From the NCBI RefSeq assembly GCF_902859725.1, contig NZ_CADIJP010000029.1:1-53378 (forward strand): a DNA stretch of 53,378 nucleotides. The letters run 5' to 3'. The position numbers and the translations under genes were made by a program. Under the pieces are notes generated by a model. The model worked only from the letters and a program-made list of their open reading frames with translations, did not search any database and was not told the DNA's origin. This DNA is from Achromobacter mucicolens. Its GTDB lineage: Bacteria > Pseudomonadota > Gammaproteobacteria > Burkholderiales > Burkholderiaceae_B. Shown piece after piece: positions 8,525-17,405 of the stretch; position 1 is the stretch's first letter, and every line of letters starts with the position of its first letter.

Positions 8525-9832
8525 TTATGCGTTGGACTTGGGCTTTTGCTGCGAGGGCTTGAGCGCGCGCCAGCCGATGTCGGAGCGGTACTGGCGGCCA
8601 TCGAAGTGGATCCGGTCGATGGCTTCGTAGACGCGATCGCGCGCCATCTTGACGGAGTCGCCCAGCGCCGTGACGCACAGCACGCGGCCGCCGGTGGTCT
8701 TGATGTCTTCGCCGTCGAGCTGGGTCGCGGCGTGAAAGACCATGCAGTCTTCGGCGTCGGCGGGCAGGCCGCGGATGACGTCGCCGGTGCGCGGCGTGTT
8801 GGGGTAATTGTGGGCGGCCAGCACGGCGCCCAGGGCGGTGCGGCGGTCCCAGACGATGTCGGCCTGGTCGAGCGTGCCTTCGACGGCGTGCTCGAGCGCG
8901 TCGAGCAGGTCGCTTTTGACGCGCATCATGATGGGCTGGGTTTCGGGGTCGCCCATGCGGCAGTTGAATTCCAGCGTCTTGATTTCGCGGTCGGGATCGT
9001 CGCCCGGGGCGATCATCAGGCCGGCGTACAGGAAGCCCGTGTACGGAATGCCGTCACGCGTCATGCCCTGCACGGTCGGCAGGATGATTTCGCGCATGAT
9101 GCGATGGTGCAGTTCGGGGGTGACGATGGGCGCGGGCGAGTAGGCGCCCATGCCGCCCGTGTTGGGACCGCGGTCGCCGTCCTGCAGGCGCTTGTGGTCC
9201 TGGCTGGTGGCCAGGGCGAGCACGTTGCGGCCGTCGCACATGACGATGAAGCTGGCTTCTTCGCCAACCAGGCATTCCTCGATGACGACGCGCGCGCCGG
9301 CTTCGCCCATGGAGCCGTCGCCCAGCATGGCGTCGACGGCGGCGTGCGCTTCTTCGAGGGTGGCGGCAACCACGACGCCCTTGCCGGCGGCCAGGCCGTC
9401 GGCCTTGATGACGATGGGCGCGCCTTCCTGGTCGATGTAGGCGTGGGCCTTGGCCGGGTCGGTGAAGGTTTCGTAGCGCGCAGTCGGGATGTTGTGCCGG
9501 ACCATGAAGGCCTTGGCGTAATCCTTGGAGCTTTCAAGCTGCGCGGCAGCCTTGGTGGGGCCGAAGATCTTCAGGCCACGGGCGCGGAAGACGTCGACCA
9601 CGCCGGCGGCCAGCGGCGCCTCGGGGCCGACGACCGTCAGGGCGATGCCCTCGCGCTGGACGAAGTCGGCCAGTTCCTCGGCATTGGTGAGCGGGATGTT
9701 CTCCATCTGCTCGGCCCGTTGCGTGCCGCCGTTGCCCGGAGCGACGTACACCTTGTGTACGCGCGGGGAGCGGGCCAGCCGCCAGGCGAGGGCATGTTCG
9801 CGGCCGCCCGAGCCAATAACCAGGAGTTTCAT
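8525..9832 (-). CDS. purD: phosphoribosylamine-glycine ligase PurD
   Basis: This 435-residue ATP-grasp enzyme (GAR synthetase) joins phosphoribosylamine and glycine in the second step of purine synthesis. The N-terminus MKLLVIGSGGREHALAWRL is the family signature. The ATP-grasp core includes KADGLAAGKGVVVAAT and GEEASFIVMCDGRN, and the metal/ligand region has LEFNCRMGDPETQ. Length is normal, with a lysine-rich tail (PSQQKPKSNA). It sits between yebC and hemF. Confidence 0.97.
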   Translation of the reverse strand: MKLLVIGSGGREHALAWRLARSPRVHKVYVAPGNGGTQRAEQMENIPLTNAEELADFVQREGIALTVVGPEAPLAAGVVDVFRARGLKIFGPTKAAAQLESSKDYAKAFMVRHNIPTARYETFTDPAKAHAYIDQEGAPIVIKADGLAAGKGVVVAATLEEAHAAVDAMLGDGSMGEAGARVVIEECLVGEEASFIVMCDGRNVLALATSQDHKRLQDGDRGPNTGGMGAYSPAPIVTPELHHRIMREIILPTVQGMTRDGIPYTGFLYAGLMIAPGDDPDREIKTLEFNCRMGDPETQPIMMRVKSDLLDALEHAVEGTLDQADIVWDRRTALGAVLAAHNYPNTPRTGDVIRGLPADAEDCMVFHAATQLDGEDIKTTGGRVLCVTALGDSVKMARDRVYEAIDRIHFDGRQYRSDIGWRALKPSQQKPKSNA

Positions 9833-9895
9833 GTTGCGTGAGTCTGAAGAGGCGCGCAGGCGGGCGGAGCCGCCGGCGCGCCAGGAAAGGGAGAT

Positions 9896-10627
9896 TTACT
9901 GCGCTTCGTCGAAAACGACGGTCGTATAGACTTCCTGCACGTCGTCCAGGCTTTCCAGGGCGTCGAGCAGTTTCTGCATCTTGACGGCGTCGTCGCCGGC
10001 CAGTTCGGTTTCGTTCAGGGCTTTCATGACGATGCCGTCGACTTCGGCCTTCAGGCCGGCGTCGTCGAAGGCCTTGCGCACGGCCGCGTAGTCGGACGGG
10101 GCGCAGACGACTTCGATCACGCCTTCTTCGTCGGTGGTGACGTCTTCGGCGCCGGCCTCAAGCGCGGCTTCCATGACCTTGTCTTCGGGGGTGCCGGGGG
10201 CGAACACGAATTGGCCGCAGTGCTTGAACATGAAGGCGACGGAGCCTTCCTGGCCGAGGTTGCCGCCGTTCTTGGAGAACGCGTGGCGGACTTCGGCGAC
10301 GGTGCGGGTGCGGTTGTCGGTCATGCAGTCGACGATGACCGCCGCGCCGCCGATGCCGTAGCCTTCATAGCGGACTTCTTCGTAGGCCTCGCCGTCGGCG
10401 CCGCCGGCGCCGCGCTGGATGGCGCGCTGGATGTTGTCCTTGGGCATGTTGGCGTCGGTGGCCTTGTCCCAGGCCATGCGCAAACGGGGGTTGCTGTCCG
10501 GGTCGGGGCCGCCGGCGCGCGCCGCCACGGTGATTTCACGAATGATCTTGGTCCAGAGCTTTCCGCGCTTGGCGTCTTGGCGCCCTTTGCGGTGCTGAAT
10601 ATTGGCCCATTTGCTGTGTCCGGCCAT
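9896..10627 (-). CDS. yebC: YebC/TACO1 family protein
   Basis: This 243-residue YebC/PmpR-family protein starts with the invariant [23 protein letters not shown] and contains [36 protein letters not shown] and [15 protein letters not shown]. Some family members act as transcriptional regulators. Others help ribosomes through proline-rich stretches, as YebC/TACO1 do in translation. Which role applies cannot be told from sequence. It is the first gene of the minus-strand run, and the 62-base spacer to purD contains a GC-rich hairpin but no clear terminator. Confidence 0.95.
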   Translation of the reverse strand: MAGHSKWANIQHRKGRQDAKRGKLWTKIIREITVAARAGGPDPDSNPRLRMAWDKATDANMPKDNIQRAIQRGAGGADGEAYEEVRYEGYGIGGAAVIVDCMTDNRTRTVAEVRHAFSKNGGNLGQEGSVAFMFKHCGQFVFAPGTPEDKVMEAALEAGAEDVTTDEEGVIEVVCAPSDYAAVRKAFDDAGLKAEVDGIVMKALNETELAGDDAVKMQKLLDALESLDDVQEVYTTVVFDEAQ

Positions 10628-10786
10628 GGCTTCCCAGGAAAATGTGTCTGCAAAGACGGCATTTTACCGTGCCGGCGGCCCTCCCGTCCGGCAAGAGGGC
10701 CGCTTGTGTCCATATAGCCACGCGCACAAGCCGCGCGGCAGGCTCTACACTTGGGCATCCATTTGATCCCTGGTCCGGAGCCGCTC

Positions 10787-12325
10787 ATGCCCACCCCCCT
10801 TGTCATCGCCAAGAACGCGCAGACCGAGTTGGCGCTGCTGCCGGCGCTGGCCAACCGCCACGGATGCATCACCGGCGCCACGGGCACGGGCAAGACCGTC
10901 ACCCTGCAGGTGCTGGCCGAGTCCTTTTCCCGGATCGGCACGCCGGTCTTCATGGCGGACGTGAAAGGCGATCTGACCGGTATTTCGCAGGCCGGCGTGC
11001 CCAGCCCCAAGCTGCAGGAACGCCTGAAGAACCTGGGCCTGGCGGAACCCGCCTGGGGCGCCAGCCCCGTCGCGCTGTGGGACGTCTTTGGCGAGCAGGG
11101 GCTGCCCGTGCGGGCGACCATCACCGACATGGGGCCGTTGCTGCTGTCGCGCATCCTGGAATTGAACGACACGCAGGAAGGCGTCCTGACCCTGGTTTTC
11201 AAGGTGGCGGACGACGAAGGGCAACTGCTGCTGGACCTGAAGGACTTGCGGGCGATGCTGCAGAACGTGGCCGACCGGGCCGGCGAGCTCAAGACCCGCT
11301 ACGGCAATGTGTCCGCGGCCAGTGTCGGCGCCATCCAGCGCGGCCTGCTGGCGCTGGAATCCCAGGGCGCGGAGAAGTTCTTTGGCGAGCCGATGCTGGA
11401 CGTGGCCGACCTGATGCGCGTGGACGCGCAGGGCCGCGGCATCGTCAACGTGCTGGCGGCCGACAAGCTGATGCAGGCGCCGCGCCTGTACGCCATCTTC
11501 CTCTTGTGGCTGCTGGCCGACCTCTACGAAAAGTTGCCCGAAGTGGGCGACATGGATCAGCCCAAGCTCGTCTTCTTTTTCGACGAGGCGCATCTGCTGT
11601 TCAACGATGCCCCGCAGGCGCTCCTGATGAAGATCGAGCAGGTCGTGCGCCTGGTCCGCTCCAAGGGGGTGGGCGTTTATTTCGTGACGCAGAATCCGCT
11701 GGATATCCCCGATACCGTGCTGGGGCAGTTGGGCAATCGCGTCCAGCATGCCTTGCGGGCGTTCACGCCGCGCGACCAGAAAGCCGTCAAGACCGCTGCG
11801 CAGACCATGCGCCCTAATCCGGGCCTGGATATCGAAGCCGCCATCACGGAGCTGGGCGTGGGCGAGGCGCTGGTGTCGCTGCTGGATGCCAAGGGGCGGC
11901 CGATGCCGACCGAGCGAGCGTACATCGTGCCGCCGGGCAGCCGTATCGGACCGGCCACAGACGCCGAGCGGCAGGCGCTGCGCCAAGGCAACCCCCTGGC
12001 GTCCAAGTATGAAAAGGCGGTCGACCGGGAGTCGGCCTATGAAATCCTGGCGGGCCGCGCGGCGGTTCCGGCCGAGCCGGGCGCCGCCCAGGACGCGCCG
12101 GCCCGTGCGGGGCAGCCGGCCCCCAAGACGGGCGAGCCGCCTGCCGCCGAGAGCGGCGGGCTGATGGACAGCCTGAAGGACGTGCTGTTCGGATCGACCG
12201 GACCGCGCGGCGGCAAGCGCGACGGCGTGGTGCAGACCATCGCCAAAAGCTCGGCCCGGTCCATCGCGCGGGAACTGACGCGGGGCATCCTGGGATCGTT
12301 GCTGGGATCGAAGGGCCGGCGCTGA
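10787..12325 (+). CDS. HerA-like ATPase (DUF853 / YjgR family)
   Basis: This 512-residue P-loop ATPase of the HerA/FtsK clan resembles E. coli YjgR. Walker A is GATGTGKT (30-37) and Walker B is [13 protein letters not shown], with DEAH at 266-269. The sensor-like segment [34 protein letters not shown] follows. The C-terminal quarter has a Pro/Ala-rich linker and a conserved tail ([24 protein letters not shown]). ATG 10787 has GGAG six bases upstream; a TTG 36 bases earlier is less likely. The cellular role of this family is unknown. The divergent gap to yebC holds a 9-bp GC-rich hairpin (10675-10703) without a T run. Confidence 0.88.
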   Translation: MPTPLVIAKNAQTELALLPALANRHGCITGATGTGKTVTLQVLAESFSRIGTPVFMADVKGDLTGISQAGVPSPKLQERLKNLGLAEPAWGASPVALWDVFGEQGLPVRATITDMGPLLLSRILELNDTQEGVLTLVFKVADDEGQLLLDLKDLRAMLQNVADRAGELKTRYGNVSAASVGAIQRGLLALESQGAEKFFGEPMLDVADLMRVDAQGRGIVNVLAADKLMQAPRLYAIFLLWLLADLYEKLPEVGDMDQPKLVFFFDEAHLLFNDAPQALLMKIEQVVRLVRSKGVGVYFVTQNPLDIPDTVLGQLGNRVQHALRAFTPRDQKAVKTAAQTMRPNPGLDIEAAITELGVGEALVSLLDAKGRPMPTERAYIVPPGSRIGPATDAERQALRQGNPLASKYEKAVDRESAYEILAGRAAVPAEPGAAQDAPARAGQPAPKTGEPPAAESGGLMDSLKDVLFGSTGPRGGKRDGVVQTIAKSSARSIARELTRGILGSLLGSKGRR

Positions 12326-12363
12326 GCCGCATGGACGCTGATCGTCCCATGCCGCCGTCCATT

Positions 12364-12392
12364 CCCGCCACCCATTTGGGGGCGGGGTATTT
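12364..12392 (+). terminator. candidate terminator after the HerA-like gene
   Basis: CCCGCC-A-CCC (12364-12373) pairs with GGG-GGCGGG (12378-12386) around an ATTT loop with one bulged A, followed by a weak T-rich stretch (GTATTTGTGTT). It is plausible, but the T run is broken. Confidence 0.4.
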
Positions 12393-12456
12393 GTGTTGCG
12401 CACATTTATGCCTAAGATTGCGGGCGGTGTATCAATGAAAACCAAAGGAAGACACG

Positions 12457-13524
12457 GTGGCTAAGAAACACAAAATTGCAGTGCTCCCAGGAGACGGAAT
12501 CGGCAAGGAGGTCGTGCCGGAAGGTTTGAAGGTGCTGGATGCCGTGGCGGCGCGGTTCGGAATCGACTTCCAGTGGGACCATTTCGATTGGAGCTGCGAT
12601 TACTACGCCAAGCACGGCAAGATGATGCCGGATGACTGGAAGGACCAGATCGGCCAGCATGAGGCCATTTTCTTCGGCTCGATCGGCTGGCCCGCCACGG
12701 TGCCCGATCACGAGGCGCTGTGGGGCTCGCTGTTCAAGTTCCGCCGTGAATTCGATCAGTACATCAATCTGCGTCCGGTCCGTCTGATGCCCGGCGTGCC
12801 TTCGCCGCTGGCCGATCGCAAGCCTGGCGAGATCGATTTCTTCATCGTGCGCGAGAACACGGAAGGCGAATACTCCAATAGCGGCGGCCGCCTGTTCGAG
12901 GGCACCGACCGCGAAGTGGTGATCCAGGAAAGCGTCTTCACGCGCATCGGCGCCGAGCGCGTGCTGAAGTTCGCATTCGAGCTGGCGCAAAAGCGCGGCA
13001 AGCACCTGACAGCCGCCACCAAGTCCAACGGTATTTCCATCTCGATGCCCTGGTGGGACGAGCGCGTTGCCGACATGGCCGGGAACTATCCCGATGTGCG
13101 CTGGGACAAATACCACATCGACATCCTGTGCGCGCACTTCGTGCAGCATCCGGACTGGTTCGATGTGGTGGTGGCTTCCAACCTGTTCGGCGATATCCTG
13201 TCCGACCTGGGGCCGGCTTGCACGGGCACCATCGGCATTGCGCCGTCGGCGAACCTGAATCCGGAACGGAAATTTCCGTCGCTCTTCGAACCGGTGCATG
13301 GCTCTGCGCCGGACATTTATGGCAAGGGCATCGCCAACCCCATCGGACAGATCTGGAGCGGGGCATTGATGCTGGATTTCTTGGGGTATCCCGACGCGTC
13401 GGCCGCCGTGGTCAAGGCAATCGAAACCGTGCTGGCCGATGGCCCGCGGACGCGGGATATGAAAGGCAATGCTTCGACAGCCGAGGTCGGCGACGCAATT
13501 GCTTCGCTGGTCCGGGGCGGTTAA
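12457..13524 (+). CDS. tartrate / D-malate dehydrogenase (TtuC family)
   Basis: This 355-residue NAD-dependent beta-decarboxylating dehydrogenase belongs to the isopropylmalate/isocitrate dehydrogenase superfamily. Features are the start IAVLPGDGIGKEVVPEG, the phosphate/substrate loop NLRPVRLMPG, VRENTEGEYS, ASNLFGDILSDLG and the NAD loop FEPVHGSAPDIYGKGIANP. The segment SLFKFRREFDQYINLRP typifies the tartrate dehydrogenase/D-malate dehydrogenase branch (TtuC, DmlA) rather than LeuB. The start is GTG with AAGGAAG upstream. Substrate preference among L-tartrate, meso-tartrate and D-malate cannot be decided by eye. No tartrate transporter or LysR regulator lies next to it. Confidence 0.88.
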   Translation: MAKKHKIAVLPGDGIGKEVVPEGLKVLDAVAARFGIDFQWDHFDWSCDYYAKHGKMMPDDWKDQIGQHEAIFFGSIGWPATVPDHEALWGSLFKFRREFDQYINLRPVRLMPGVPSPLADRKPGEIDFFIVRENTEGEYSNSGGRLFEGTDREVVIQESVFTRIGAERVLKFAFELAQKRGKHLTAATKSNGISISMPWWDERVADMAGNYPDVRWDKYHIDILCAHFVQHPDWFDVVVASNLFGDILSDLGPACTGTIGIAPSANLNPERKFPSLFEPVHGSAPDIYGKGIANPIGQIWSGALMLDFLGYPDASAAVVKAIETVLADGPRTRDMKGNASTAEVGDAIASLVRGG

Positions 13525-13557
13525 GTGCAGTTGCGGGCAGGCCTGTCTGGTTAGTAG

Positions 13558-14517
13558 ATGAACGACTCGATTTTTTCTCCTCCCTCCGATCACGTGGGCG
13601 GCGGGCGGGCCGACCGGTTTGTCCGCAAGCTTTTCCGCATGCTGCGTTCGCGCACGCAGCGGCACAATCAGCACCTGTGGCCATTCGTGCGGATCTGGCG
13701 GGACAAGGATGGCGCAATCAGCGCCTATCGTGCTTTCGGCCGTTCATTGCGCATCACTCCCTTGTCGCAGGGCTACGACCCTGCCGACAAGGTGGTGCAT
13801 CTGATCCTGAGCGGCCCTTCGATCTCCGAGATCCCGTATGACCGCATGGATATCGGCGTGGCGATGGGCGTCAATGGCTCCATCGCGCTGTCGCGCAAGT
13901 TCGACCTGCAGTTCAAGTATTACTGCATCATCGACCAGAACTTCGTGCGGGACCGCATTGAGCTGGTGCGCGACATCGTCGGGCGCGACCTGACGCTGTA
14001 TGTGTTTCCCGAGGTTCTGCGCTACATCATGCAGGGCATTCCGCAGGAGCAAATCCGCTGCCGCATCTGCATCATCGAGCTGATCTCCCGGCGCGCCTAC
14101 GAGCGCAGCGTTGCGCCAGCGGTGCTCAAGCGCATTGCCGCCGCCTCACCTGATGTTGAACTGCTGGACGCCAAACAGGGGCTGGGCTACAGCTTCGATG
14201 CGTCTCTGGGCGTGTTTGATGCCGATACCGTGGCCTATGCGGCTCTGCAGGTCCTGATGTCCGGCGGCGCGCGCGAAGTCTACGTGCATGGGCTGGACCT
14301 GACCGTGCAGGGCGGATTGCGTTTCTACGATGAAGGTGGCAAGCCGCAGACCAGCCGGCTGACGCGCAACTTTCCGAAGTTCATCGAGCCGTCATTCCGC
14401 TTTGCGTCGCCGCTGTGGCGCGAGCGCGGGGTGTCCGTGTTCAATCTGTCTCCGGTCAGCGCGCTGTCGGCCGACATCATCGAACGCAAGGACTGGCAAA
14501 CGCTGCTCAGGGACTGA
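13558..14517 (+). CDS. WaaZ/RfaZ-like lipopolysaccharide core biosynthesis protein
   Basis: This 319-residue cytoplasmic protein has no signal peptide or membrane segment. VVHLILSGPSISEIP followed by AMGVNGSIAL resembles the start of enterobacterial WaaZ. The second half, LGVFDADTVAYAALQVL, VYVHGLDLTVQGGLRFYDEGG and VFNLSPVSALSADII, matches the WaaZ pattern GLDL...FYDE...NLSPxS. WaaZ adds or controls a side-chain Kdo on the LPS inner core and is glycosyltransferase-like. By analogy this protein may modify LPS or another surface glycan; that is inference from motif similarity remembered by eye. It follows the dehydrogenase by 33 bases, but a shared function is not obvious. Confidence 0.68.
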   Translation: MNDSIFSPPSDHVGGGRADRFVRKLFRMLRSRTQRHNQHLWPFVRIWRDKDGAISAYRAFGRSLRITPLSQGYDPADKVVHLILSGPSISEIPYDRMDIGVAMGVNGSIALSRKFDLQFKYYCIIDQNFVRDRIELVRDIVGRDLTLYVFPEVLRYIMQGIPQEQIRCRICIIELISRRAYERSVAPAVLKRIAAASPDVELLDAKQGLGYSFDASLGVFDADTVAYAALQVLMSGGAREVYVHGLDLTVQGGLRFYDEGGKPQTSRLTRNFPKFIEPSFRFASPLWRERGVSVFNLSPVSALSADIIERKDWQTLLRD

Positions 14518-14535
14518 GCCGCATGGATCAATTGA

Positions 14536-14559
14536 AAAAGGCGCCGCGAGGCGCCTTTT
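14536..14559. terminator. bidirectional terminator between the WaaZ-like gene and emrB
   Basis: A perfect 10-bp inverted repeat AAAAGGCGCC / GGCGCCTTTT around a GCGA loop. A and T runs on both sides suit the convergent genes that end at 14517 and 14581. Confidence 0.88.
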
Positions 14560-14580
14560 CATTGGGGCATGCCGCGCGGA

Positions 14581-16194
14581 TCAGTGCGCGCCCGCCGCCG
14601 CCTCCGCCGCGCCGCCGCCACCCGCCTTGGACGACCGCGGCCGCGCAAACCACACCAGGCCCGTCAGCAGCAGGAAGATGATCGCCGACGCATAGAACAC
14701 GTCCGTCGCCGACATGGTGAAGGCCTGCGCGTTGATCATCCCGTCCACCATCGTGAGCGCCTGCTGGTGCGAGACGCCCAGGCCGTTCTGCAAGGTGTTC
14801 ATGGTCTGGTCGAACGCCTGTTGGCCGGGTTTGGCGATTTCGGTCAGCTGCGCGTGGTGCATGGTCGCTCGGTTTTCCCACAACGTCGTGGAGATCGACG
14901 TGCCGAACGCGCCCGCCGTCAGCCGCAGGAAGTTCGACAGGCCCGACGCGGCCGGGATGCGCCAGGGCTCGATGCTCGAGAGGGTGATCGACGTGAGCGG
15001 CACGAAGAACGCCGCCATCGCCGCACCCTGGATGATCGTCGGGATCATCAGCGTGCGCACGTCCGTTTGGGTATTGAACCCGGAGCGCATGAAGCAGACC
15101 AGCGCAAAGATCAGGAAGGCGACCGTGACGAGTTGCCGCGGATCGCGCGTGGCCAGCATCTTGCCCACGATGGGCGTCAGCAGGATCGCCAGGAGCCCCA
15201 CGGGGGCGGTGACAAGGCCCGCGTAGGTTGCCGTGTAGCCCATATTGCTTTGCAGCCACAGCGGCAGCAGCACGACGTTGCCGAAGAAGACGCCATAGGC
15301 CACCGCCAGCGTCAGTGCGCCAACCGTGAAGTTGCGGACCTTGAACAGGCGCAGGTCCACGACGGGGTGCGCGTCGGTGAGCTCCCAGATCAGGAAGAAG
15401 ACGAAGGCCACGAAGGCGATCGCCGCCAGCGCGATGATGGTGGGGCTGGCGAACCAGTCCAGCTCCTTGCCCTTGTCCAGCATGATCTGCAGCGCGCCCA
15501 CCCAGACCACGAGCAGGACGAGGCCCAGCTTGTCGATGGGCAGCTTGCGCGTGACCGATTCCCGGTTGCCGTAGATGCGCCAGCTGATCCATGCGGCCAA
15601 CAGGCCCACCGGCACGTTGATGTAAAAGATCCAGGGCCAGGTGTAGTTGTCTGAAATCCAGCCGCCCAGAAGGGGGCCTGCCACCGGCGCCACCAGTGTG
15701 GTCATGGACCAGACCGCCAGCGCCATGCCCGCCTTGGACTTCGGAAAGCTGGCCAGCATCAGCGTCTGCGACAGCGGGATCATCGGGCCGGCCACGGCGC
15801 CTTGCAACACGCGGAAGGCGATCAGCGCCTCAAGCGAAGGCGAGAAGCCGCACAACCAGGAGGCCAGCACGAAGAGCAGCGTGGAGATCAGGAACAGGCG
15901 CACCTGGCCGAAGCGCTGCGTGAGCCAGCCGGTAAGCGGAACTGTGATGGCGTTGGCCACCGCGAACGACGTGATCACCCAGGTGCCCTGGCTGGTGCTT
16001 ACGCCCAGGTCGCCCGAGATGGTGGGGATGGAGACGTTCGCGATCGACGTGTCCAGCACGTTCATGAAGACCGCGGTCGACAGGGCGATGGACCCGATGA
16101 TGCGGGTCGCGCCTTCCAGAGGCGGATGGGTGCCCGGCGGGCGGGCGGCGTCGGGGGGCGCGCCGGCGCCCGCGGGCTGGGCGGCTGTGCTCAT
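14581..16194 (-). CDS. emrB: EmrB-type MFS multidrug exporter (DHA2 family)
   Basis: This 537-residue inner-membrane drug:proton antiporter has about 14 hydrophobic segments. The DHA2 motif VLDTSIANVSIPTISGDLG is in TM1, and the antiporter motif C region reads APVAGPLLGGWISDNYTWPWIFYINVPVG. The charged N-terminal tail is Pro/Ala-rich. The ATG overlaps the emrA stop. With EmrA and the outer-membrane protein encoded upstream it should form a tripartite pump from cytoplasm to outside. Substrates are unknown. Confidence 0.92.
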   Translation of the reverse strand: MSTAAQPAGAGAPPDAARPPGTHPPLEGATRIIGSIALSTAVFMNVLDTSIANVSIPTISGDLGVSTSQGTWVITSFAVANAITVPLTGWLTQRFGQVRLFLISTLLFVLASWLCGFSPSLEALIAFRVLQGAVAGPMIPLSQTLMLASFPKSKAGMALAVWSMTTLVAPVAGPLLGGWISDNYTWPWIFYINVPVGLLAAWISWRIYGNRESVTRKLPIDKLGLVLLVVWVGALQIMLDKGKELDWFASPTIIALAAIAFVAFVFFLIWELTDAHPVVDLRLFKVRNFTVGALTLAVAYGVFFGNVVLLPLWLQSNMGYTATYAGLVTAPVGLLAILLTPIVGKMLATRDPRQLVTVAFLIFALVCFMRSGFNTQTDVRTLMIPTIIQGAAMAAFFVPLTSITLSSIEPWRIPAASGLSNFLRLTAGAFGTSISTTLWENRATMHHAQLTEIAKPGQQAFDQTMNTLQNGLGVSHQQALTMVDGMINAQAFTMSATDVFYASAIIFLLLTGLVWFARPRSSKAGGGGAAEAAAGAH

Positions 16195-17384
16195 GATGCG
16201 ATGTTGGCGGCGATGATCTTCGCGATCATCGCATCGACTTCATTGTGGGCGGGTTCGAAGGCGCGGGTCGACCAAGCCGGTTCCTTGCGCGCCACTTGCG
16301 TGAGCGGGGCGCCGTCGTCCTTGCCCACGTCGACTTCCACGTCCATCGACAAGCCCACGCGAAGCGGATGCTGCTTCAGGTCTTCGGGGTCCAGCGTGAT
16401 CCGCACGGGGACGCGCTGCACCACCTTGATCCAGTTGCCTGTGGCGTTTTGGGCGGGAAGCAGGGCGAAGGCGCTGCCCGTGCCGGCATCCAGGCCGGCG
16501 ACGGTGCCGTGGTAGGTGACCGAGCTGCCGTACAGATCGGCCACCATCTTGACCGGCTGGCCGATGCGCATCTTGCGCAACTGGCCTTCCTTGAAGTTGG
16601 CCTCGACCCAGACCTGGTCCAGCGGCACCACGGTCATCAGCGCGGCGCCGGGGGCAACGCGCTGGCCGACCTGCGCGCTGCGGCGCGCGATCACGCCGCC
16701 CACGGGGGCGGGCAGCACGGTGCGCGACTGGGCAAGCCACGCATTGCGCAGCTCGGCGGCCGCCTGGCGCACGTCGGGGTGGTCCGCCACCGTGGTGCCT
16801 TGCGTCAGGGCCTGGTTGGTCGCCAGCTTGGCCTGCGCGGCGGCCAGCGCCGCCTTGGCTTGCGCGACGCCGGACTGGGCCGACTTGAGCGCGACCTCGG
16901 CGTGCAGGATTTCCTCGCCGCTGACGCCGCCCGACTTGGCGAGCTGCTGGCGGCGCTTGACGTCGCTTTGGGCGCGGGTCAGCTCGGCCTGGGCGCGCAG
17001 GATGTCGGCATTGCGCAGGTCGACGTCGGCCGCCAGCGCATCGTTCTGCACGTAGTAGGTCTGCACCTGGCGCACGGTCTGCGCCAGCTTGGCTTGCGCC
17101 TGCTGCAGGGCCACGTCGGTGTCGGCGGGATCGAGGCGGACCAGCGGCTGGCCGGCAGTGACGGTTTCGGTATCGTCGGCTTCGATGGCGACCACGGTGC
17201 CGGGCACTTGCGGCGTGATCTGCACCAGGTTGCCGTGCACGTAGGCGTCGTCGGTGTTTTCGAAGTGCGCGCCGAACAACGCCCACCAGATGCCGTAGGC
17301 GATCGCGATGACGATGAAGGCTCCGGTCGCGAGCAGCAGCAGGCGTTTACGGGCGGGATGGGTTGTGGGGGTGGCAGCGTTCAT
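16191..17384 (-). CDS. emrA: EmrA-type periplasmic adaptor (membrane fusion protein)
   Basis: This 397-residue HlyD/EmrA-family adaptor has one N-terminal membrane anchor (about 13-32, LLLLATGAFIVIAIAYGIWWALFG). The barrel-sandwich half HFENTDDAYVHGNLVQITPQVPGTV comes next, then a long alpha-helical hairpin (about 90-210, rich in Ala, Gln and Leu), the second half-motif VGGVIARRSAQVGQRVAPG, and a beta-barrel region. It bridges EmrB and the outer-membrane channel. It lies 21 bases after the channel gene and overlaps emrB. Confidence 0.93.
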   Translation of the reverse strand: MNAATPTTHPARKRLLLLATGAFIVIAIAYGIWWALFGAHFENTDDAYVHGNLVQITPQVPGTVVAIEADDTETVTAGQPLVRLDPADTDVALQQAQAKLAQTVRQVQTYYVQNDALAADVDLRNADILRAQAELTRAQSDVKRRQQLAKSGGVSGEEILHAEVALKSAQSGVAQAKAALAAAQAKLATNQALTQGTTVADHPDVRQAAAELRNAWLAQSRTVLPAPVGGVIARRSAQVGQRVAPGAALMTVVPLDQVWVEANFKEGQLRKMRIGQPVKMVADLYGSSVTYHGTVAGLDAGTGSAFALLPAQNATGNWIKVVQRVPVRITLDPEDLKQHPLRVGLSMDVEVDVGKDDGAPLTQVARKEPAWSTRAFEPAHNEVDAMIAKIIAANIAS

Positions 17385-17405
17385 GACGTCTGAATCCGGG
17401 ATCGT

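Noticed and set aside
7733-9841. Very long plus-strand open frame (702 codons) opposite hemF and purD
   Set aside because: It lies antisense to two highly conserved genes, has a low-complexity Ala/Gly/Val/Arg composition typical of frames opposite GC-rich genes, and matches no family.
10675-10703. 9-bp GC-rich hairpin between yebC and the HerA-like gene as a terminator
   Set aside because: The two genes diverge, so no transcript needs to end there, and no T run follows.
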